From Elmis aenea (lineage: Eukaryota; Arthropoda; Insecta; Coleoptera; Elmidae), in NCBI GenBank assembly GCA_947652605.1, contig OX393579.1:26681674-26745673 (forward strand): 64,000 bases of DNA. Direction: 5' to 3'. Below the pieces are notes generated by a model. The model was not told the DNA's origin. It was given only the letters and a program-made list of their open reading frames with translations, and did no database searches. Shown here piece after piece: positions 11,596 to 24,215 of the stretch. A program made the position numbers and the translations under genes. The first letter of the stretch is position 1; each line of letters begins with the position of its first letter.

Positions 11596-12278
11596 TTTTA
11601 AAAAAATCCATACATTGTTGTGTTTTGTTTTTCTGTTTTTACTCACAGAGTAACACGCTAAGCTGTTAAAAACTAAGTTTCGACATCAACTTTTTGCAAC
11701 TTTCATAATAAATTATTCCTATAATGAAAACCTAAATAAAAAAGTTTAGTAAATAGACGGCTAACGGGTAGATTGCTTTTGCAACTTTGTTAGTTTTTGA
11801 GATCGGATGCAAGTCGAGGTTCAAAGTGCTAAATTTTTCGATTTCGTAAAGAAAACAAACTGTCTTTGAGTTTATCCTATAAGCTGCAAGCTTGAGACCG
11901 GATTCCGAGTAAACTACAAAACTCTTCTGCAGGACCGACCACTGTCAATATCTAACTATCATCAAACCTAAATTAAAGAATAAAAATGTTTGGCAGTTGA
12001 ATGAGAGCCGCTTTAATAGTACAAGAAAAAGGAAATCAGTAAAATATGTTGTGCATATACAGGGTGATTGAATTTTTTGTTTTAACATCAGACTATCGCT
12101 TATTATTAAAGTAAAGCAACATTTTGAGTTTGGCAAAGCTGCTAATTAAATAAAATTTTAAAAAAATACTATTTTATTTTTTGTTGTATATCAAACAAAG
12201 CAATGTTTTTGTTTTTGTGTTTTATGGATAACAATTTAGTAATAATAATTAAGGAAAATACAAATTGAAAGAAATACG
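11596..12278. other. Non-coding sequence with one isolated repeat end
   Basis: TACAGGGTG at 12058-12066 looks like the end of a foldback-type element, but I found no partner end. Nothing else recognised. Confidence 0.45.
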
Positions 12279-14089
12279 TATAGTGCGGTCTATTTTCGAT
12301 GCCCATACAGGGTATCTCGGTTATTAGCAGAGATAGAAAAAAATTAAGTACGTGGTCTCGATTTATTTTTTCGAGAGAAATTTATTGCCATAAACAGATT
12401 TTTGACATATTTTTTAATTTTCGAAATATAGCCAAAAACCGATTTTTGGCACTTTTCAAAAATATCTCGCTTAAACGAAAAGAAAAAAAAAACGTTACAG
12501 ACATTTTTGGCACAGTTTTTTGTCCTTAATAAGATAACGATGTTCAATTGTTTTTTTACTCATATCAATACCGATATATTACACCTAACTTTCTTATTTT
12601 AAATGGCAGCCATAAGCAAATTATATATTTTTGAAAGCACAAATAATAAGCTTTCAATTCATGTCAAAGCAAACTATGGTTGCCTTTTAAAATAAGAAAG
12701 TTAGGGGTAATATATCAATATTCGTATGAGTAAAAAGCAATTGAACATCGCTATCTTATTAAGCACAAAAAGCCATACCAAAAATGTTTTTAAAGTTTTT
12801 CTCTATCTTTTTTTGTAAGCGAGATATTTAACATTTTTGAACGGCGCCAAAAATAGTGTTGGCTATACAGGGTGTGTATAAATTGGCGGAAGCGCTCACG
12901 TGGCGATGTTTTTCGTAAAATTCCAAGTCGAAAATCTTTATACGAAAATGTTGTACCATGCTTGCTGTGTCTGCAAGAGGTCCTGAAAGTTTTGACATTC
13001 ACTCCTTTAAAAAACCGTATTATTTAATAGGAGTATTTTTTTATGAAAAAGCTGCGATTTGGAATAAAAATAAATTTCGAATAATATTTTCTCCTAGATA
13101 TTATGTTTTTCCTTTCAAAAATTGGTGTTGAAAATATGTTAATCACTGATTTAAATGAAAATAATACACATGGCAACATTTTCATTAGCTGTCATCTCTG
13201 TTTTTCTCGTAATTATTTCTAGTTTGTGTTAGACGATACCTAAAAGTTTGCAGCTATGTTTACGAACTGAAGGCTTTCAGTTCGAACAAATATTATAAAT
13301 ACCTAAGTAAAAATTATTGCTGATAATAAAATGTCCAAACGCAAATCAATGGATGCAATGTTGCCAAATTTTTGTTTCTTTTAATTGGTTCCTGAGGCCA
13401 TAGGAAGCATGGTACAACATTTTTTTATTAAGATTTTCGACTTAGAATTTTACGAAGAATATTGTCACGTGTAGCGCTTCCGCCAATTTATACACACGCT
13501 GTATTTCGAGTATTAAAAAAGACATTAAAAATGTTAAATATCTCACTTTAAAAAAAAAGATAGAGAAAAACTTTTAAAACATTTTTGGCATGGTTTTTTG
13601 TCCTTAATAAGATAGCGATGTTCAATTGTTTTTTACTCATACCGATATATTACACCTAACTTTCTTATTTTAAACGGCAACCATAGTTGGCTTTGACATG
13701 AATCGAAAGCTTAATTTTTGCGCTTTTCAAAAATATATAATTAGCTTATGGCTGCCATTTAAAATAAGAAAGTTAGGTGTAATATATCGGTATTGACATG
13801 AGTAAAAAACAATTGAACATGGCTATCTTATTATTGACAAAAAACCATGCCAAAAATGTCTTCAATGTTTTTCTGTATCTTCTTGTTTAAGCGAGATATT
13901 TAACATTTTTGAAAATTGCCAAAAATCGGGTTTTGGATATATTTCGAAAATTAAAAAAGATATCAAAAATCTGTTTACGGCAATGAATTTCTCTCGAAAA
14001 AATAAATCGAGACTACGTACTTAGTTTTTTACTATCTCTGATAATAACCGAGATACGTTGTATGGGCATCGAAAATAGGCCACCCTGTA
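12279..14089. mobile_element. Giant palindromic foldback element
   Basis: The left end TATAGTGCGGTCTATTTTCG is a decayed match to the reverse of the right end (…GGCCACCCTGTA, ending at 14089). About 255 bp of left arm (12291-12545) pair with 13830-14082. Shared blocks include GATGCCCATAC, TCTCGGTTATTA and TCGATTTATTTTTTCGAGAG. Smaller inverted repeats lie inside each arm (12560-12770 and 13640-13800, built on ACACCTAACTTTCTTATTTT), giving a palindrome of palindromes. No transposase is encoded. Another element is inserted at 12866. Confidence 0.87.
12866..13503. mobile_element. Second foldback nested in the first
   Basis: The ends are TACAGGGTGTGTATAAATTG at 12866 and the matching reverse ending CACGCTGTA at 13503. 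The inverted arms are about 110 bp: GGCGGAAGCGCT, GTAAAATTC, AAGTCGAAAATCTT and GTTGTACCATGC all recur in reverse. The host arm on the other side of the large palindrome (about 13930-13960) shows the uninterrupted sequence GGATATATTTCG, so the insertion duplicated a TA. Confidence 0.88.
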
Positions 14090-15127
14090 CATTACATTAG
14101 TTCCGTTTTGCCCCATAGGTCAGGCAAGACATTAGTTATTAGAGAAAATGTGAGTTTTCTCTAATGGAAAATCATTTTTAACAATAAACTATTCTTTATT
14201 TCTAATATTAAATTATTAATCTCCTTTTTTAATTTTAAAAACAGCACCTTTTTAAAAAAAGTCATTTTCTTTTAAACAATCAAGATACCTATGGAAAAAA
14301 CAAAAGTACCTACATTTAATTTTTCTTTCGAAATAAAACATAATATGACACCGACTTAATTAATTTATAACGAAAACTTCCTAAATAAAGAAAACTTATT
14401 TACAAAGTTTTATCGCGAAAAACAATTGAATGCAACATATTTCGTAAGTCAAAAATAAAAAGTCCAATGCTACTCGACCTCGATATTATGAAAGTGTATA
14501 ACATACAAACATTTATCGGTTTTTAATCCTTTATTAATGTTTTTGAGAGATTATGTTGTGTTAGATATTGTTTTAGAACATACCCAAAACGTTCCACATT
14601 ATTACATTCTTAAAATAAAATTAGGAAACAAGTAACACGATACAGCTGGAACAGGAATTTCTCATAAACAAAATGGAGACAAAAAACGGAAATGTTTGGG
14701 ACACGTGAAGCGAATGGAAATGAACTGAACACCGAAACAACTATATTGTCACGACTTTGGATATACACTTTGTGATTATTATGTTTCACCTCGCGTGATT
14801 TACTTATTCCGAACGACACTTTTAAAGTCTTTTAGGTCTTTGGTCAAATGCGTGTCAAATATATAACTTATTCTTAGAACATACCTAATGGTTTTAGATT
14901 TAGCAGTCCTTTTTGAGTAGTATTTAACTTTATTGTTTAATTTAACATTGCCAAAATTTGTGTTAGAGATGCAATAACATTCTAACTGAAATTTTAACTT
15001 TGAAATAATCAGTTACAAAATAACGCAGAACATCGACTATAAATGATACTCCTAATAAATAAAATACTATCAGAAAAGTTTTAATTACAAAAAAGCAAGT
15101 AAAGATTTACCGCTGAAAATAATGAAC
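14090..15127. other. AT-rich sequence, nothing recognised
   Basis: No supported gene or repeat. A 69-codon open frame at 14610-14819 on the minus strand has no recognisable motif. Confidence 0.5.
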
Positions 15128-15820
15128 TACGAGGGGGTACCCAAAAATATCCGGAATTATTTTTTAAAAGCTACATATTATCAAATTTGTTACATAACAA
15201 CGTTATCCCCTTCAAAATACTCTCCATTACAACTAATACATTTGTCCCACCGGTGCTTCCACTGTTCGAAACAATTTTTGTAGTCATCTTTAGAAATGGC
15301 TGAGAGCTCCTCCCTCGTTTTTTTCTTGGCCTCTTCGATGTTGCCAAATCGGTGTCCTTTCATGCCCCTTTTCATGCGTGGAAATAAGAAGAAGTCGCAC
15401 GGAGCCAGGTCAGGCGAGTAAGGTGCGTGGGGCAGCGGAACCATGCCATTTTTATCCAAAAACTGTCTAACAGAGATGGCTGTGTGTGCAGGTGCATTGT
15501 CGTGGTGAAAAAACCAGTCTCCTATCTGCCACAATTCGGGTCTTTTTTGACGGATACTGTTGCGCAATCTTCTTAAAACCTCGAAATAAAAGGTTTGATT
15601 GACGGTCTGACCTGGAGGGGAACAAACAAAAACGAAAAAAGAACAAAACAGCGCTAGCAAAAACAATCACTGCAGATGAACAGAACAAGCCAGGTCGACA
15701 ACAAAGGCGGCACTGAACTGGCAATGGGTTGCGCTATACACTCCTAGCGGCAGAAATGCGTGCTACACAAGCTCCGCCCACGGCAATGCTATTCCGGTTA
15801 TTTTTGGGTACCCCCTCGTA
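15128..15820 (-). mobile_element. Internally deleted mariner element
   Basis: The ends are TACGAGGGGGTACCCAAAAA at 15128 and its reverse ending CCCCCTCGTA at 15820, flanked by TA. At 693 bp it is about half the usual mariner length. The 5' leader is joined straight to the second half of the transposase. Its end sequence differs from that of the mariner at 1121, so it belongs to another subfamily. Confidence 0.92.
15190..15618 (-). pseudogene. Mariner transposase C-terminal half
   Basis: Homology starts at PPGQTVNQTF near 15618 and runs to the natural C-terminus at 15190. The second and third catalytic aspartates are present in HHDNAPAHT and YSPDLAPCDFFLFP, 34 residues apart (DD34D). The helix-turn-helix domains and the first catalytic Asp are deleted. 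The open frame continues upstream to 15666, but those first 16 codons are former leader sequence. The remaining half is free of stops. It cannot encode an active enzyme. Confidence 0.92.
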
Positions 15821-16422
15821 TAGTAAAAAAAAAACGAAAAAGCTGGATTAGAAGTATTGAAGAAAAAACAGGTACCGAAAGCTCTAGAAATAAAACGTTA
15901 AGAAACTATAACCATCAAATAAATTTAGTTAAAATGTTTAGAATATTTACAGTGTGTATTACTGAATTCAGGCCACTATAAAAATCTTGCTAAAGAATAG
16001 AAAGGGAGAAGCGATTTAGTTAGCTGAAAAGTATACATAATAACGCTCAATTCGTATCGATGTTCAGATGTTTAAAAAATGCATAGTTAACTCGATAGTA
16101 TCAGAAACAAAAGTATGTCATTTCTTTTATTATTTAATATCTTATCTAGTTATAAGCATTAAGATCTTAATTTTAGTGCATAAGGATAATTTTACATGCC
16201 AAAAAATTGCTTGAATCAACTTTTTATTTACATACTTGATGACAAAGATATAGCAGCAAACTTTTAATTATCTTATGAACGAAATATTAGAAATTTATCT
16301 AAATGAATAGCATTTGTTTTCCACTTTTCACTTAAAAATGTCAATACTTTTTTAAGCAAAAACCATTCTTGTCGTCAACTTTAAATCATTAGAAAGTGCA
16401 TTAACGGGTGGTGTTTTGTTTA
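15821..16422. other. AT-rich sequence, nothing recognised
   Basis: No frame with recognisable motifs and no paired repeat ends. Confidence 0.5.
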
Positions 16423-17257
16423 TACAGCGTGTACAGAAAGTAATGTAACGCGTGGGATGAGAATTTAAAAAAAATTAAATAAAAGCTGTTTGTGGTTATT
16501 TACTACATAACCTTAAATTATTTTTAAAATTACGGTGTTTTGTGTGCACCGATACGTAACTGTGTTTCCTTAAATAGAAAACCTACCCTGTTTATTTTGT
16601 ATGTTTTAGGTGCAAAATTAAATTGTCTACCAAAAATGTGTGGGGTTTTATGTATCTAAAATTAATGGTTTTTAAGTTATTTGAATTTATATAAAAATAC
16701 TGACAGGAACAGCACTCTAGAAAAATATTAATATTTTCCAACTGAGCAATGCCAGGACAAATTCCTTTAATACTTTAGTTGTTTAGTTGACAATAGTAGT
16801 ATAGCGACTGCTAACTAGTTACAATTTTAAAATAATACACAGGGTGTTTCTTATGTCCGGTCCAATTGGCTAAACTTCAAACACTAATAAGTCAAAACAC
16901 CCTATATAATTTTACATTTTCTTATTATTAATTTTTTACCTAAGTAATATATCATTGATAAGCGAACAATTGACGTCTATAAAAAAATTAAAAGTTAATC
17001 GTTATATCTTAAGCACTTAAGGTATGCTATAAAAAAACTTATTTTACCAGTTTGAAAAGTTCTACAATTAGCACTAAAAAAATATTTTTTAAAAAATCAC
17101 ACATTTTCATTTAGCATCTATCGACTGAACTAGTCAATTTTTAAAAGAATTGAGTTTCGCTACAAATTTAACACTATTTTATACAACTTCTTGCCAATTC
17201 TCTGTTTTATATTTAGCAAGATTTCATAGTTGTTTGAAATTAATAGTACACTCTGTA
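16423..17257 (+). repeat. Dispersed TIR repeat, copy 1
   Basis: It starts TACAGCGTG and ends CTCTGTA. Its order of blocks matches the reverse of 31545-32169: GACAGGAACAG, ATATT with CAACTGAGCAAT, TTTTAAAATAATACACAGGG and TAAACTTCAAACA are recognisable in both. The copies are well diverged, so the insertions are old. An internal ACACAGGGTG near 16835 might be the join of two related elements. No protein frame. Confidence 0.6.
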
Positions 17258-17603
17258 CATTGGATAGAATACGATAGTATGACTACAAAAACCTACGAGA
17301 GAAAATTCGAACAAGGTAAATGTAGCTGATATGGACAGGGGCATTGAATATTTAGGGTTAGAGGATTGGCTAAAAACAGGAAAAAAACATCCATAAGCAG
17401 CAATCAAAACCTTTTATTATGCCTGTCAGCAGAGAGGCGCAAATTTAAGAAGCTAATTGGTTTTGAACGTCCAATTTAATATTACAATTACGATTCGAAT
17501 AAACCATTGAAGCAAGACACAATATATTGTATTGTAAATACCTAACTACAGGTCTACCGTTTGGTGGACGCGTCGGGTAAAAAAATTTAATGTACCTACA
17601 TAG
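17258..17603. other. Non-coding sequence, nothing recognised
   Basis: No supported feature. Confidence 0.45.
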
Positions 17604-18256
17604 CCAGTGGCGTATATTCCATAGGTGCTAGGTGTGCGTCGCACACCCTAGTGAAACCCCTAAAATTTATTTTTAATCGAGAGTATGTTTATTAAATTAA
17701 AAGATAGATTATTTTCCAATTTTTCTGAAAATTTTAAAGAAAAAGTTGGCAATATTGTCTAAAAAAGTAATTGTTGAAATAAGCGAGTAATGAGCGCGGA
17801 GCTGTGTTTGCGTTTGCTAGCCATACATCTATCTGTTCGGTGGCGCTATACAAAAATCGCACACATCTTATGCTACATTTGAAGCGTGAGGTTGGAGAGA
17901 GGGTAGTGGCGAGTTGGTGGGGACGCGCGTGATTATCGCTCGACCTGGTGCGCTAGTAGAATCGCACCCGTAAGTACATTTATAGCCCTAGAGCCTAGAC
18001 TGTCGAGCTGCACAAATCAGAGTTTTTAAAATTTGTTACAATTTACAATTATACAATTTTATTAATATTAATAATAGCATTATTATTTTCATTAATTTTT
18101 TAATTGTTGTTATTATTACAATTACTACATTAAAATGAACATGTAGGATATAGGTACTGAAAAAAGTCGTTCTAGAAACATTAATTAAATAATAAATAAA
18201 TTATTAATTTCTCAAATTGTAGCACACCTTGTATCAGAGACCAGGATATGCCACTG
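17604..18256. mobile_element. hAT MITE
   Basis: The left end is CCAGTGGCGTATATTCC and the right end GGATATGCCACTG. The flanks CTACATAG (17596-17603) and CTACATAA (18257-18264) form a 7-of-8 target duplication. A short perfect hairpin, GGTGTGCG and CGCACACC around one base, lies near 17628-17645. It is 653 bp long with no transposase frame, so it would depend on an enzyme made elsewhere. Confidence 0.82.
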
Positions 18257-18264
18257 CTACATAA

Positions 18265-20490
18265 CATTCAAACCAAACATGCATACGACAGCCTCCGAGA
18301 CAAACAACTTTTTAAAATCCCTGAGCTTCCAATTATCGATAGATTGTTTTAATCTAAATTTTGAGGATGACGAGAGTCTTAAATTTAAATTTTGATGCCT
18401 TTTACTTGTATAACAGTTGATTTTTTTGTAAAACCTTGACTTTTTGTACAACAGAAAAGCACCATGTTTTATGTTTCTTTTTTAAATTGTTGTTTATATT
18501 GTTTGTTTACATCTTTGGCACTTCAACCACAATTTTAGACAAGGTACATAATAAACAAATGAGGTGACGTTAGCCGATTTTAAGTCGAATATTAAAACTT
18601 ACTGAGGCAATCAATGCAATGGAACACCGATAACAATTTGCTAAATGCCTAGGTAAACACAATTATTTATAGGTGATACCCAAACTTAATTAGGAATTCG
18701 GAATAGTATTTAAGAGTAGAATTGTTTAATAAAACTAATTATTATAAAAGATAAATCTAAACGAGAATATTAATTAAAAATGTAAGATAAACTAAAAAAA
18801 ATTCGAGAAATATAGAGACAAGGAAGTAATAAAAACATTTCGAAATAGTCTGAAAAAATAAAAATTTATACCTTAAGAACTGAACTGAGATTAAGAGATT
18901 GTAATATTAGTAAAAGAAACCACTAAAAGGCATTATTGTTTAATATTGTTGTGGTAATGAAGAAATATCTTTATCAAGTGATTATAACAGTTAAGTGTGC
19001 AACGGGTTAATTAAGAACAAACTAGTACAACGAGATAACAAAGTGTAACACCTGTATGTAGGTACAAGTATATTAATATTAATATTAAATCAGTTCTTAC
19101 ATTTATTAACTAAAGACTTAAAAACAACTGATATATTCTACGTATCTCGCAACTAAAATATGTTTCACTGTGTATGTCAGACTTCATTTTATTGCCGTTG
19201 TCTGTATTTCATTCTACGCAGAGTTAAAATGTAAAATGAAATATTTACGTTCCTGCATTCCGACAACATTCCATTTTATTGCACAGACTAGTGACAATAT
19301 ACATAGTGTGTTGCTTCGTACATAAATAAAAGAATGTTGTCATTTGCGCTTCATTTCAAAATGGACTGTTTTAACTTCAAACGTAAAAATGCTGTTTTAG
19401 TTCTCAATTTTATTTATGCAGTAGCTAGACCCGATTGCACGTAAGCTAAACTCGGAGTTATCCCTGGGGTTAAAACCCGTTAACGCCTAAAACTAGGCAA
19501 TTTTAGTGCGATTTAGTTGATAGCTATAAAACGTGTCAGTTAAAACCACAAAAGTCCAGGGCAAAACCAAAAATTCCTATGCGTACGACGTATTAACAAT
19601 AAACTGCGCTTGAGCGGTGCAAAATTTGTAGCCCGTCAACGACCATAGGCTAAGTTTGGTTCAGTATTTACATGCGATAATTTACTCATTTTATTTTGCA
19701 TTTTAGCAAAATATATTTAAAGAAAGGTTCATTAAGTTCGTTAAGTTCAGTTTTTTATTGTGGTATTAGTACAGCCGCGTTTTGTTGTGATTTACAGTTA
19801 ACAAGGGTTAAACCAAGCAAATTAATTTACATCAAGGAACATTCAACAACTTAATAATATATTTACTTTTATAAAGAAGTGGTGTAGTTTAACATACAGA
19901 TCGTAAATATGCAAACACAAATTCAATAGACAAACAAAAAACTAAATTTGATTCTGTCGGAATTCGATGACGCGGTCTCTTTAATGGCCAGCAAAAACAA
20001 AATCGACACATCACATACATAACAAAAAAATCATGACCTTTCTTCATACTGTCGTTAAATGTTTCACAAATCATAAATAACGTTATATTTTAAAGTTTCA
20101 TTGAATCATTACTGATTTTTTCAATGCATGCATATATAAAAGCCAAATTAAACAAGATATTATGAACAACTAATTATTAATTTACTTACTTTCTTTCTTA
20201 CTTTGTGTAACAATTTATTTTGTATTGTGTAGCTAAAGAAATGTGGTACATCGATAAACATTTATTGTAACAATAATAGATTTTTGTCTTAATTAAAAAT
20301 GTGGTCCCTTGATGTTATTTAGGAGTCAATAATTAGCGGCACTGAAAAAAATATAAAGTATATTATATTGTGATCTTAATAATATTTGTATAACTTTATC
20401 AATGTAATAATCATAGTACTTTATCTTATTTATATATTTTTAACGTTGCACTTATAAGGTTTTTATATAATGTACTTATGTTCAGCAGTA
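18265..20490. other. AT-rich sequence, nothing recognised
   Basis: No gene or paired repeat. A richer patch near 19430-19640 (GGGGTTAAAACCCGTTAAC) has no partner that I could find. Confidence 0.45.
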
Positions 20491-21243
20491 TACCGGGTGA
20501 TTCAGTTTGACTGTCGCACCCCTATAACTTTGTAAGTATTGAGAATAACCCCAACAACCCTTATATATTTGAAATCAGCGAGAAATTCTCTATTAAGTGA
20601 TGTGTTTTTGTTACCTCTACGATGACGTATGTCAAATCCGCGATAGGCAACTGTTTTTTTTTTTAAATTACATAGTATATATTTTTTTGTTGATTCGGAT
20701 AAAGAATTTAATTCTGAATCCGACCATGTACTCAAAAGGTAGGCATACATTAAAAAAAAATCGAGAAAAATCAGCAGTGGCGGCCATTTTGAATACATTA
20801 AAATCTAATTTTTTATGTCGGCGTTTATTATTTGTTTTTATTTTTATTAAAAATTAATTTTAATACATTTTCATTGATAGTTACCGTATAATTTTTAAGA
20901 TTTGATCGTTTTTTGTTATGTTAAATAGACTGTTTGCTATAATTTGAATAAACTTTGAACTGATTTTTCTCGAAAATTTTCTTATGTATGCCTACTTTTT
21001 GAGTACATGATCAGATTCAGAATTAAATTCTCTATCTTAATCAACAAAAAAATGTATACTATGTAATTAAAAAAAAAAAACAGTTGCCTATCGCGGATTT
21101 GACATACGTCATCGTAGAGGTAACAAAAACACATCACTTAATAGAGAATTTCTCGCTGATTTCAAATATATAAGGGTTGTTGGGGTTATTCTCAATACTT
21201 ACAAAGTTATAGGGGTGCGACAGTCAAACTGAATCACCCGGTA
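20491..21243. mobile_element. TACCGGGTG foldback, copy 1
   Basis: It begins TACCGGGTGATTCAGTTTGA and ends with the exact reverse. Arms of about 250 bp flank a loop of about 240 bp. The target duplication is TA. The arms are almost perfect, and the whole element is closely matched by the reverse complement of 47647-48401. The open frames across it are arm sequence and have no homology to a protein family. Confidence 0.93.
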
Positions 21244-22509
21244 TTTATTATTTGTTTATAATTATGTGCCCAAAATATCGTTCATAACCATAACAAGGAT
21301 GATAAACAAAAGTGAGGTTACCATATTTGTCATTTTCGCGTCACAGTTCAACAACATTTCACTATATTTATAATGAAAATGGTTCAAGTCCATTTCTCGT
21401 AGTCTAATTTAAAACTGGGTAAACTAGGTAGTAAAACCGTGCCATTTTACAAATAAATTCGCCATATGATACGAGAATGTACACAAAAACTTATCAGCAT
21501 TATGTAATTTGCAAAAAGTTAATTCATACTGAGATTAAACAACAGCATTTTGTTTCTTGTTCTTATTTTTAAACAAAACCGAATATAAGCATGTCGTACC
21601 TATTCAAGTGAAATTAAAATAAATAAAATTTAATGATATTAATTACTCAATAATTTTAAAAATAGTCTATTTATGACTTAATAACAAAATCATTGTTTTA
21701 ATAAATTGTCAAAAAAATATTTGCTTAATTAACTTACATACTTGACTGAGAGTATCGTAAAAAATGAAATAGTTGCAAATGTTGGCTCCCCTGATTATTT
21801 TACAACAAAAGTGTAAATAAAAAAGTTGTTTAGAATCAAAAACTACTTCAGATTCTTTACATTAATAATTTGGTTAGCATTTCCGCTTCCTTTAAAAAAC
21901 TTAAATAATATCGCCGTAGTCTGGTTTCTTATAGCTTTATATGGATTGTATGTATCTTAAGCTGAGGGTTCCTAGAGCAGAATTATCGTCCGGATCTAAA
22001 TTTTAGATGCTTGAAGTAGTGCAGTGTTGCAAAAAAAAAAGAAAAAGGAAACTTTATGAAATTTGAAAAATATGCCTTTTTAATCTTTTTTATGCGTAAA
22101 ACTTAATAACTTGCTTATTTGTTAATATAACTTACGATTTTTTGTTTTAAATATTCGCTTCGATTGGCCGAATTGCGCTGTATGAAAAATTATTTTCAAC
22201 GAGATTTAATAACTCTGACAAATAAGTTTAAAGCGCGACCTCGCAAATTTTGAAAAGCGCGTGCAGCGTAAAATGACATGCGAGTTTTTATTTTATATTT
22301 ATAAACAGGTCACTACTATATTAACACGAAATTGTGAGAAGATATTAAAGAAGTTTTTGCAACAAACAGAACTCAGATATCCCTAACGGTTTAAGAGATA
22401 CTCCCTTTTAAATATTTTTTTTTGTGGCGTCCTAACGTGTACACTTTTTTTACACTGTTATTTTCCAAATAATAATGCCAACACCACTTTTAAAATTTGG
22501 ATTACAATA
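21244..22509. other. AT-rich sequence, nothing recognised
   Basis: No supported gene. A patch near 22150-22280 is richer in GC but has no frame or repeat partner. Confidence 0.45.
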
Positions 22510-22950
22510 TACCGTATTTTATGGACTACAAGACGCACTTTTTCTTCGAAAAATTGTCTCCAAAATTCAGGTGCGTCTTATACTCGAAATTAATATAAAA
22601 ATGTTTGGTGTTTGATTTAAAATTCCCGCTAGTCTTAAAAATTGCCATATATTCGATGCCGCGGGAAACCTATCTCTATCTGGCAACATTGGTTTCAACA
22701 GTACAATATTTTTGTTAGTAGCTAGTTCGTAATGAAAAAAAATAAAAGGTATTCATATGATGCGGGCTATAAATTGACGATTTTTAGGGATTTAAAGGTC
22801 AGTTCGGTTTTATAAACTAAGAATTTTTTTTTAGTCTGCCTTTGCAATCTAATAATAAAAATGGTAAAATTGTTATTTTTTTTTTAAATTGCTTAAAAAT
22901 TAAGGTGCGTCTTATAGTCCTTAGCGTCTTATAGTCCGTAAAATACGGTA
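22510..22950 (+). mobile_element. Pogo-like short DNA transposon
   Basis: The ends are TACCGTATTTTATGGACTAC at 22510 and the matching reverse TAGTCCGTAAAATACGGTA ending at 22950, with a TA at each side. The end motif also recurs just inside, as GACGCAC and GTGCGTC. At 441 bp it is non-autonomous. It retains a short piece of a transposase N-terminus. Confidence 0.85.
22732..22815 (+). pseudogene. N-terminal stub of a pogo-like transposase
   Basis: A 27-codon frame from the ATG at 22732 includes KRYSYDAGYKLTIF. This resembles the start of the psq-type helix-turn-helix of pogo/Tigger-like transposases, where an RYSYDAxFKL-like stretch is common. The frame then ends at TAA, and the rest of the DNA-binding domain and the DDE domain are missing. 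It is short, but it agrees in position and strand with the surrounding TIR element. The family assignment is from memory of the motif. Confidence 0.55.
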
Positions 22951-24088
22951 CGTACCTGTCTTATTTTAAAAGTTTCATAATAAACGGTCCATTAAAAATT
23001 AATTGTTTTAAAAAGATGCGATTAAGTCTTACGTCTACAGAAGCCGAGAATATATATTTTACGTTACAATAAAACAACTTAGATAAAATCAAGCAAACTT
23101 GTCAATTATTATATCAAGTCCAGATCATGAACTGAAAATTATTTGAATTATGTCACATTATATTGACTTACGTAAATTTTACATAAAAGCCGTAGAACGC
23201 ACCACTCTACCTCTTTAATTACCCCTTGTTTGTTATTAGGACATGAAATGAGTTACATAATTATATTGATAACGTGATATGGCGTAAATAGGTGCTGTTC
23301 GAATTATTATTAGAAGTTTATCTCTTGATGCCGTTAAGATTAAACCACATTGTTTAACAACGGGTGTCTGATATACAGTTTTAGAAATGTCATTGTGGTG
23401 TCCAGGTCAACGTTGTCTAGAGATAGGAGTTAACTTCGGTGCCAGAGCTTGAATCATTTATTCGGATAAACCATTCAAATATTGTAATCTTTCGAATAGG
23501 GTCATTTCACATGTCGTCAGACTACTAAAATATTTTTACAGTCGGAGTATCCTTTTCAACGGCTCTGGCAATACCATTATTATATTACAAATTCTACGCA
23601 GGGATTACAAAAATCAATAGCTGTTTAAATAAAGTGACAGAAAACCATTATTAAATACAAAGTTATTATAATGTAAAATACAAATAAGAAATTTACCAAG
23701 TTTCAGTAACAACAAATTTTACCAGTTGCATGTATAGTAGGAAAAAACTCCATATTTAATTTTTATTATATGTTTAAAAATTATTATAAACCACCAAAAA
23801 ATACAAGTAAAAAGTTATTTTGTTGCACAAAAGCATTGGAAGCATTGACTATTTACTGTGCTTTATACAAAAATTGGTCCCAAAAACACATTGGTCAATC
23901 TGTAGCAGCGGTTTCCAAACTTTATTGTCGCGGAATCCTTACACAATTTTTCAAAAATTGCGGTATTCTAACCATACCTGTATTTCATGGATCCCGTCAT
24001 GAATTTTAAGACAATAATGAAACTAAAATTGTTTTTTGTGCGATCGTACTAGAAACAGCTGTTTGACGGACGCCTTAGCAACCATAAA
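22951..24088. other. Non-coding sequence with a possible hAT end
   Basis: CAGCGGTTTCCAAACTTTAT at 23906 followed by GTCGCGG resembles a common hAT terminal sequence. GAAACAGCTG at 24052-24061 could be its partner, but the flanking 8-mers do not match. Nothing else recognised. Confidence 0.35.
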
Positions 24089-24215
24089 GTACTGCATTAC
24101 CGGCCCTATCCTTAGCAACGGCCGTAAAAGTTACTTTTCAGGCCGTTACCTTTAGCAACGGCCGAAAAAGTAACTTTTACGGCCGTTGCTAAGAAGAGGG
24201 TCGGTAATGCAGTAC
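24089..24215. repeat. GC-rich 127-bp hairpin
   Basis: GTACTGCATTACCG at 24089 pairs with CGGTAATGCAGTAC ending at 24215. Inside, CTTAGCAACGGCCGTAAAAG and AGTTACTTTT recur in reverse, and a further GCAACGGCCG lies near the centre. The stem is nearly complete and far richer in GC than its surroundings. It may be a very short foldback element. No target duplication was identified. Confidence 0.88.

Noticed and set aside
20502..20857. Overlapping open frames of 86-98 codons on both strands
   Set aside because: Palindromic arm sequence read in both directions; stops fall at different places in the second copy.
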